Shown piece by piece: positions 57,317 through 64,000 of a stretch of 64,000 bases of DNA (position 1 is its first letter; each line of letters starts with the position of its first letter). Both the position numbers and the translations under genes were made by a program. This DNA is from Diogma glabrata. Taxonomy: Eukaryota > Arthropoda > Insecta > Diptera > Cylindrotomidae. The stretch is taken from the NCBI GenBank assembly GCA_963693315.1, contig OY856186.1, forward strand, positions 303,806,586 through 303,870,585, in the 5' to 3' direction. The notes below the pieces were generated by a model, which searched no databases, was not told the origin of the DNA, and saw only the letters and a program-made list of their open reading frames with translations.

Positions 57317-58563
57317 ATGAAGAGATTTGAAAGGGCTGAGGAAATTGTTAGTGAACTACAGAAAATTCTATTAAGATTTACAAAGAATCCCAATAGAAAG
57401 TATACGTCGGAGCATTTACTGAATTGTACGCGCAATTTCAAACTTTAAAGACAGAATTTAAAGTTTTATTCAAAGATTTAGTTGTCATTCTAGATAGCAA
57501 AACACTAGAAAAATTGAAAGACAGGTTTATGCAAGTGAACAACGACTTAAAGCAAACTTTAGAAAAACTATCGCAAGAAACATTAGAAACATCAGTTGAC
57601 GACATACGAGACATAAACGCATCTACAATGTCGCTATTTGACATAGAAAAAACTTTAAAAATAGTTCCCACATTCGATGGAAAATCCAATGATCTTCCAA
57701 TTTTTTTAAATTTAGTACAGCATTTAAGCGGAACGTTAAAAGATGATGCAGAAATAAAGAAGTTGATTCAATTCGTGTTTGACACGAGATTGACCGCAAA
57801 TGCCAAAACAAAGCTAACAGCAGCTAAAAAACCTGAGAATATGCAACAATTAAAAGACCTTTTTAATAAAATTTTCAAGAAAAGAACGACTTGTTTGAAC
57901 ATTCAAACACAAATCACACAGTCCAGACAGGGTAGTCAATCCGCAGAAATTTTTGGTAATAAAATTGAAAATTTGGTTACTGAACTAAATGCTTTACAAA
58001 TAGCGGAGCAGGGTGATGAACATGCTGAAATTATCACCAGACTAAATGAACAGACGGGACTGAATTCTTTCAAAAGTGGTCTAAATGAACCAACTAAAAA
58101 TATGGTCTACGCAGCTAGATTAACTTCACTTCAGGACGCAATATTTTATGCTACTGAAATAGATGAACAAGCAAAGACTACGCGTATGTTGCATTTCAAT
58201 TCAAGAGAGTACAGGGACAATTACAGAACACAAATTAATAGAAATTTTAATAGAACAAATCAGCCGAACAATCAGTTCAGAAATAAATTTAATAGAAATT
58301 TTAATAATAATAATTTTCCAAGATTTAACGGAAATAATAATAATGTTAGGAATAACAGTTTTAATAGAAATAGCACTTTTAGTAAAAATAATAATAATAA
58401 TTTGTATAGAAATAATAATAATAATTTCCGACAATATGGAAATAAATTTAATAATAACGCCAATCAGGCTAAAAGATTTAATAACAAAGTAAATGTTACC
58501 CACGCGGAAAACTGGGAAGGAGTCGCCGAAGTCCAGTTGACGGACGACTCCCAAATTCCTTGA
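57317..58563 (+). pseudogene. gag: gag of the Ty3/gypsy element, one frame change near its start
   Basis: The likely start ATG 57317 opens MKRFERAEEIVSELQKILLR but this frame shifts at about 57400-57424 into the frame that stays open to TGA 58563 (379 codons, no ATG at its beginning). Helical N-terminal region (LKTEFKVLFKDLVVILDS), capsid-like middle (IVPTFDGKSNDLPIFLNLV, FNKIFKKRTTCLNIQTQI, LNSFKSGLNEPTKNMV), and an Asn/Arg-rich C terminus (NFNRTNQPNNQFRNKFNRN and many NNNN runs) in place of zinc knuckles. It ends WEGVAEVQLTDDSQIP. The pol frame is open from 58485, overlapping gag by ~79 nt in the -1 frame, as in elements using -1 frameshifting; no perfect slippery heptamer was spotted. Confidence 0.8.
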
Positions 58564-60666
58564 ATTTATTGAAAATTTTTAAAATTAATCTTAGTACACA
58601 TTCAAATTATATAAGAATTCGCACAAATATAACGGAAGGTTATAGAACCTTTTTAATAGATAACAGGAGCAGACATTTCTCTCCTTAAAATAAACAAAGT
58701 AACGGAGCGTGTAATGATAAATGATGAACGATGTAGGATCACAGGTGTGACAAACAATGAAACTTATTCGCTAGGAACGGCGGGAGCAATTTTAAACATA
58801 AATAATAATAATGTGGAACAAGAATTCCATTTAATAAATGAAGAATTTCCGATAGAAACGGATGGCATTTTAGGCAGAGATTTTCTACACAAGAATTGTT
58901 GCAAAATAGACTACGAAACGTATACTATCTCGATACACATTAACGAGGAAGAAATTTTATTACCGATGAACACACGATTACCAGACGAGAGCGGATTCAT
59001 AGTACCAGCAAGATGTCTAATGATAAAAACAGTTAACATAAATTTGAAGGAAGACAGTGTGATACTCAACCAAGAAATTCAAGACGGAGTATTTATAGCA
59101 AACGTGATAGTGCCAGCGAATGGAAATGCACAACTAAAATTTTTGAATACGAAGGAACATGACGTTATAATAAAGGACATCGCTGCAAAAATAGTTCCAA
59201 TAAAAAATTATCATGTACTACGAATGGAAAGAAACAGAAGCAATATGACATCAGAACAACGATTTAGCAAAATTTTAGAAGAGATAAATCTAGATGAGGT
59301 GGAAACTGAAGCAAGGAAATCAATTTTAGAAATTTGTAAACAATACTCGGATATATTTTATGATTCGGATGAGAAACTATCCACTAACAACTTTTACAAA
59401 CAGACAATTCCAGTGGTGGACAACAGTCCAGTATACATAAAAAATTATAGGTTGCCTCAAGCACATTTACAAGAAATCGATGAGCAAGTTAACAAGCTTA
59501 TTCGAGAAGACGTGATAGAACCTTCACGCAGTAACTACAATTCACCTTTATTAATAGTGCCGAAGAAGAGTGCCAACGACCAGAAGAGCTACAGGTTGGT
59601 GGTCGATTTTCGACAGCTAAACAAAAAAATCATGGATGATAAGTTCCCGTTAACAAGACTAGATGACATCCTTGACAATTTGGGAAGAGCAAAATATTTT
59701 TCGACACTAGATTTGACAAGTTCGTTTCATCAAATTGAACTTGAAGAAGAGTCAAGACATTTAACATCATTTTCTACAAATAAAGGTCAATTCCAATTTA
59801 AGAGATTACCATTTGGTCTAAAAATTTCAACAAATAGTTTTCAACGTATGTTAACAATTGCTCTAGCTGGTCTAGAAGCTGAAGCGTTCTTATACGTTGA
59901 CGACATCATTATATTTGGATGTAGTTTGAAACATCACAACACAAACCTAGTCAAAACTTTTGAACGACTAAGAGAATACAACTTGAAATTAAACGCAAAG
60001 AAGTGCAATTTTCTAAAAACAGAGGTAACATATTTAGGACATCTGATAACCAATGAAGGGATTAAAACCGATCCGAAAAAGTATGAAGTCATCAAAAATT
60101 ACCCAACACCAATTAATGGAGATGAGACTAAGAGATTTACGGCATTCTGCAATTATTATAGACGGTTCATACCCAACTTTGCAGAGATAGCCAAGCCACT
60201 GAATAATTTAACAAAGAAAAATACAACTTTTAATTGGACAGAAGAATGCAAAAATGCATTTATTACGCTTAAACAAAAATTGATTAACCCACCGATACTG
60301 AAATATCCAGATTTTAACGAAACATTTATAATAACGACTGATGCTTCAAATTATGCTCTAGGAGCAGTACTCTCGCAAGGAGAAATTGGTAAAGATCTAC
60401 CTATATCATACGCTAGTAGATCACTTAATAAACACGAAATAAATAAGCCGGTCATTGAAAAAGAATTGCTTGCTATACATTGGGCAATAAACTTTTTCAG
60501 ACCTTACGTATACGCCAGAAAATTTATAGTAGTCACGGATCACAGACCATTGATCAGTCTGTTTACGCATAAGAATCCTTCGTCAAAACTTACAAGGATT
60601 AGATTAGATCTCTCAGATTATGATTTTGAGATCATATACAAACAAGGAAAAAGCAACACTAATTGA
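58564..60666 (+). pseudogene. pol: pol: protease, reverse transcriptase, RNase H of the Ty3/gypsy element
   Basis: Main open block 58714-60666 (650 codons). The protease active-site motif lies upstream at 58650-58680 and is interrupted by a one-nucleotide frame change directly after its Asp (58661-58663); the second protease motif GILGRDF is at residues 51-57 of the block. RT: YNSPLLIVPKKS, YRLVVDFRQLN, FSTLDLTSSFHQI, FKRLPFGLK, and catalytic YVDD at residues 394-397. RNase H: TTDAS at 541-545, IEKELLAIHWAI and VVTDHRPL. It ends at a stop after KQGKSNTN, where the downstream sequence continues in another frame (60662 on), so a second frame change lies there. RT and RNase H look well preserved. 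Confidence 0.88.
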
Positions 60667-61525
60667 CTCCGATATATTAAAAGCAATGATACCTACATCA
60701 ATAAATATAGTCACACGAGCAAATATAGTCACACGAGCAATGAAGAAGAAGGAAGAAGCACAAGAAATCGAGAGAATCAACAACGCAGAAATGAATAAGG
60801 GTGGCCAACTTTATGCATGGAACTGCACCTCGATAGCTGAAATAAAGGATTTAAGAAATTTAAAATTTGATATGAATAAAAGTTTGCAAGATAATAAGAA
60901 TAATGATGAAATAAAAACATACGGTGATAATCCACTTACGAACTTAGGTTCTATGAAGGAGAAGCTGGGATGTAAAGTAAGATATGATTTTAATAATTTA
61001 GCGCATATAGATGAAAATAATAATATATTGATCAATGATAAAGAAGTTATAGTAAAATACAGTGAAAATCCACGTACGAATTCAGATTTTATGTTGGAGA
61101 AGCTGATATTAAGCATGCATGCAGAAAACATAGAAAAATTAGCGCTTAGAAGCAATGATATGATATTTACGCGTATTGATATAAATGAATTTAAAAGAAG
61201 ATTTAATAGACTGCAGTCAGAATTAAATGAGATGAATAAGCAAACGAATTTAAAGTTAATAATATATGAAGCTCCAATAAGAATAGAAAATACAGATAGA
61301 ATGCTCGAAATAATAAAAGAATTCCATGACACTAGACATTATGGTGGTCATGCTGGAATTAAAAGAACGGTTGCGAAGATAAAACAACGTTATAATTTTA
61401 AAAATTTGAATAAACTGGTAAAAAATTATAGAAATAAATGCGAATTATGTACTAAGAGTAAACAATTTAGGAATTTAAGAGAAAAATTAAAAGCTGGTGA
61501 TCGAAGAAAATTAGATCCACCATAG
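60667..61525 (+). pseudogene. Integrase N-terminal part of the Ty3/gypsy element; catalytic core missing
   Basis: After the frame change at about 60660 a frame stays open to TAG 61525. A linker region (partly repeated: GDNPLTNLGSMKEKLG and SENPRTNSDFMLEKL) precedes the zinc-binding HHCC domain: FHDTRHYGGHAGIKRTVAKI and KCELCTKS. It then stops. No DD35E catalytic core follows. Instead a short stretch at about 61555-61661 reads IKEVHKNRLKKNPATEN and a stop, resembling the C-terminal end of integrases of this group. So an internal deletion removed the core, and the element could not integrate on its own. Confidence 0.75.
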
Positions 61526-61661
61526 TCAGGACCTCATATGAGTTCATATATATAGATAAGTTCATAAATATAAATGAAACTAATGTTAAGATAAAGAAAA
61601 ATAACACTATTAAAGAAGTGCATAAGAATAGACTTAAGAAAAATCCTGCTACTGAAAACTA

Positions 61662-61942
61662 ATAATCAATATTTCATGTAATATTTTATAAATAATATTT
61701 TATTGTATAGAAAACAAAACAAAAAAAAAATTTTTTCTTATATAAAATTTTTTTTTTCCCCAAAGAATAATGGTGTGGTACATTTCATATATGACCACCA
61801 AAAACCACCAAACTCTACCAAATTAATAGATAAAAATCTTGTTAATATTCCAATACGAAAAGATCACACATAATATATATAAACTAATAATTCTCGTCAC
61901 ACAATATAAAAATTAAAAGAACTTACAAAAAGATCTTATTTC
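61662..61942 (+). other. 3' non-coding part of the LTR element
   Basis: AT-rich with long A and T runs. TGTGGTACATTTCATATATGACC at 61772 could be the real start of the 3' LTR, since mdg1/412-type LTRs begin TGT-GTA-like and an imperfect purine-rich AAAGAATAATGG precedes it. If so, the LINE sits inside the 3' LTR and the 5' LTR lacks its first part. Confidence 0.4.
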
Positions 61943-63655
61943 AATTTTTTTTTTTTTTTTTTTTTTTTTAAATGTGTTGTGTAATAGGGTTTAGAATATG
62001 TGTCACAACAACACATAAATACCTTTTAAGACCTAGGTCTAGACCTGGGTCCCACAACAACTGGCGTTCTGAGGTGTAGATTAACGCTTTTTTTAAACAT
62101 CTGTGGGTTGAAGCCACCTGAGACTAAGTGTTCCGGCAAACTATTCCATTTGTACGCAGTTCGGACAAAGAAGTCTCTCTGCGATCTGCCAGTATGACAG
62201 CGCGGGATCTTTACCGTTTCACTGGTTGCGGCAGCCGATTGCCGAGTGGAACGGGGGTAAGAATAAGTTTGAGGCATGATGCCGCTGATTTCATCTGAGC
62301 ACTGCTGATGACGATATTTGTAAAAAACAACGAGGTCAGCAACAGTGCGACGATGTTGTAGGGAATCAAGTTGTGATGTCAAAGTTCGATCACCTACAAT
62401 TCGTATAGCTCGCTTTTGAACAGAGTCCAAGAGGGCCAAGATGGAAACAGAGGCAGCACCCCAAACTTGACAGCAGTACTCCATACAGGGACGAATATAG
62501 GACTTATAAACATGGAGCAATTGGTATGGAGTGAAAAATTTTTTGCATCTATTTAGGAGGCCGAGTTTTTTAGACGCGCTTTTTGCCATCGCCATTACAT
62601 GATCGTTCCAGAGTAGGTCATTTGAAACTGTGACACCCAATAAACGAATGTTTTTACATTCACCTATTGGTTCATCACACATACTAAATAAAATATCTTT
62701 GGGGAACTCGGTCTTTAATCTGGAAACAATCAACAGCTGTGTTTTGGTGGAGTTGAAATTGACAAGGTTTTGGTCACCCCAGTCGGCGACTTTATTCAGG
62801 TCTTTGTTCACGTTTATGGCAGCGTCTCTCCGGGCAGGATTAATTCGTTCGTGCATTTTACCTTTTGAAGGAAGGGGCTCGAACGACTTGTGCAGAGTAC
62901 TATCATCTGCAAAACTATTTATTGGGTTGCTGGTGATTTTCAACAATTCGTTGATATAAATCAAAAATAGGGTTGGGGACAATACTGAGCCTTGGGGTAC
63001 ACCAGCGTTAATTAGTTTAGACTCAGAAGAATATCCGTCTAAGGTTACCGAAATGTATCGGTCGGATAGAAAATTTTGAATCAGCTTCACAACATTGGGA
63101 TGAAAACCGTACGCAACGAGCTTGTTGATTAAGTTGGCATGCCAGACTCGATCGAATGCCTTGGAGATGTCTAAAGCGATAACGTATGTTTCACCACCTT
63201 TATCAAGTATGCTGTTCCAACAATGCGCTACATAGTTTAATAGATCGGTAGTTGATCTTTTGTTTCGAAAACCGTATTGGCTGTCGGATATTAAATGATT
63301 TTCTTCCAGAAATTTTGAAATATGTGTATTAATATAATGCTCATAGACTTTGGATAGGACCGATAGTAAAGCTATTGGCCTATAATTTGAGATATCGGAT
63401 CTTGGTCCCTTTTTGGGGACGGGCTGGACATTTGCCAACTTCCAGCACGAGGGAAATATACCAGATTTGTAGGATTGGTAGAATATTTTAGTTAAAGTTG
63501 GTGCAAGTTCTTTGGAAAAGGTTTTTAAAATAATGGGTGGAATATTGTCCATTCCTGATGCTTTGTTGATGTTTAACCCCTTTAAAAGTTTAGCGACTAT
63601 TTTGGGTTTGAAGTGAAGTTCATTCATATTAACTCCTGAAGACTGGATTTGGGGT
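61943..63655 (-). mobile_element. CR1-like LINE, 5'-truncated, inserted antisense in the LTR element
   Basis: The insertion has a 29-nt T run (A tail on the minus strand) at about 61943-61971, the 3' UTR, and ORF2 to about 63655. There identity with the 16.7-19.3 kb copy stops abruptly (shared up to ACCCCAAATCCAGTC). Little decay, long tail: a young insertion. No target-site duplication was recognised at the two ends (left CTTATTTCAA, right GAGTGAATTA). Confidence 0.85.
62026..63655 (-). CDS. CR1-like LINE ORF2, RT and C-terminal domain (5'-truncated, otherwise open)
   Basis: Open without stops from the truncation point; the first internal Met is at 63627, giving 533 codons to TAA 62026. RT motifs: INKASGMDNIPPIILK, SDISNYRPIALLSVLSKVYE, SQYGFRNKRSTTDLLN, ALDISKAFDRVWHANL, INAGVPQGSVLSPTLFLIYI, catalytic FADD at residues 239-242, and VNFNSTKTQLLIVSR. 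C-terminal domain: VYKSYIRPCMEYCCQVWGA, RRTVADLVVFYKYRHQQC, SQRDFFVRTAYKWNSLPEHL, ending VVVGPRSRPRS. The endonuclease is missing because of 5' truncation, so this copy alone cannot retrotranspose. Compared with the sense copy at 16.7 kb it shows which changes there are decay (for example QGSV here, QDSV there). Confidence 0.88.
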
Positions 63656-63779
63656 GAGTGAATTATGAATAAAGCTGGTCACGAGACATTAAAATAAAAA
63701 CAAATAAATAACATACATAAACTCGTAACACTGACCTAACTTAAAATATGTAAATTATCAAATTTCATAACAAATAACA
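63656..63779. other. Short segment between the LINE and the 3' LTR repeat
   Basis: AT-rich, with GAATTATGAATAAAGC and several AATAAA-like strings. It is either the 3' UTR of the LTR element or the upstream part of its 3' LTR; the left LTR has no equivalent. Confidence 0.4.
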
Positions 63780-64000
63780 TTTTTTACTAATTGTGTGAAC
63801 AAAATATAACTTAATAAATTTTACAATTTTTGCTTTGAAATGTGATGACCAGGAAGAAATATTTTATTTATATTTTTATAGTTTTATGCTTGAATTGCAT
63901 TTCGGTTGAAAATGCATTTTTATTTATTATTGATTTTTTGGAAATAACATTTTGGTAGGGATAGAAATTAGGAAACAAAAATATGTAAAATTTGCTATAA
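63780..64000 (+). repeat. 3' LTR (partial, cut by the window end)
   Basis: Aligns with 56032-56255 at ~96% identity: TTTTTTACTAATTGTGTGAACAAAATATAACTT ... TTGGAAATAACATTTTGGTAGGGATAGAAATTA. Confidence 0.75.

Larger units (their letters stand above)
56032..64000 (+). mobile_element. Ty3/gypsy LTR retrotransposon (mdg1/412-like), defective, runs off the window
   Basis: Direct repeats at 56032-56260 and 63780-64000 bracket two small ORFs, gag, and protease-RT-RNase H with an integrase remnant. The presence of small ORFs upstream of gag and a TGGCGACC primer-site-like octamer point to the mdg1/412 lineage. No envelope gene is present. It carries an antisense LINE (61943-63655) near its 3' end. 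Frame changes in gag and pol, and loss of the integrase core, make it non-autonomous. Confidence 0.8.

Noticed and set aside
1..64000. CRISPR array, bacterial operons, rRNA genes
   Set aside because: The tandem repeats lack spacer structure; all coding remains are eukaryotic retroelements or DNA transposons; no rRNA-like conserved blocks seen.

Overview
This window is AT-rich eukaryotic DNA made almost entirely of transposable elements, their relics, and simple or satellite repeats. I found no host protein-coding gene, no rRNA and no convincing functional tRNA. The mix of families (RTE, jockey and CR1-like LINEs, an mdg1/412-like Ty3/gypsy element with small ORFs before gag, Tc1/mariner-, hAT- and Harbinger-like non-autonomous DNA elements, clusters of TATCGATA) suggests an insect, most likely a fly. 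This is inference from element types, not from a host gene. It looks like intergenic, intronic or heterochromatic DNA.

Layout. 1-5 kb: a dispersed AT-rich repeat with internal tandem arrays, an antisense short retroposon, a broken RTE reverse transcriptase, a relic of a CR1-like LINE and a tRNA-like SINE head. 5-16 kb: nested fold-back elements, a 9-bp minisatellite that is open in three frames, an 8-bp array, and a 730-bp fold-back element. 16.7-19.3 kb: a 5'-truncated, multiply broken CR1-like LINE in sense orientation. 20.4-21.5 kb: a 1087-bp TA-flanked inverted-repeat element whose loop still codes for the tail of an IS630/Tc1/mariner transposase. 21.5-26 kb: a second copy of the opening repeat, a possible small solo LTR, and a TATCGATA cluster. 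26.1-30.0 kb: an antisense jockey-type LINE (ORF1 remnant, endonuclease, reverse transcriptase) split by an AT-rich insertion. 31.9-33.2 kb: a sense jockey-type element in which ORF1 is fused by deletion to the middle of RT. 34.4-35.2 kb: a decayed gag gene. 39.8-40.0 kb: an inverted pair of TTTTATTTGCA arrays. 41.6-42.4 kb: a direct tandem duplication.

43.3-48.1 kb is a well-delimited insertion: inverted ends starting CAGGGTTG with an exact 8-bp target duplication (AATTAAAC), as in hAT elements. It carries inside it a nearly full-length antisense RTE element whose 988-codon frame is broken by only two stop codons. 50.6-52.0 kb holds a fold-back region with a perfect 47-bp palindrome, followed by a second copy of the short retroposon, whose last ~90 bp match the 3' end of the CR1-like LINE. 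53.5 kb: a 232-bp near-perfect palindrome flanked by TAA. 54.3-55.7 kb: five copies of a ~287-bp satellite. 56.0-64.0 kb: a Ty3/gypsy element with LTR-like direct repeats, two small upstream ORFs (one a membrane protein), gag, and protease-RT-RNase H. It is inactivated by frame changes and lacks the integrase core, and it carries an antisense CR1-like LINE inserted near its 3' end.

Nothing here acts together as a host pathway. The biological interest lies in the nesting order, in non-autonomous elements borrowing ends from autonomous partners, and in several inverted-repeat structures that could yield hairpin RNA.
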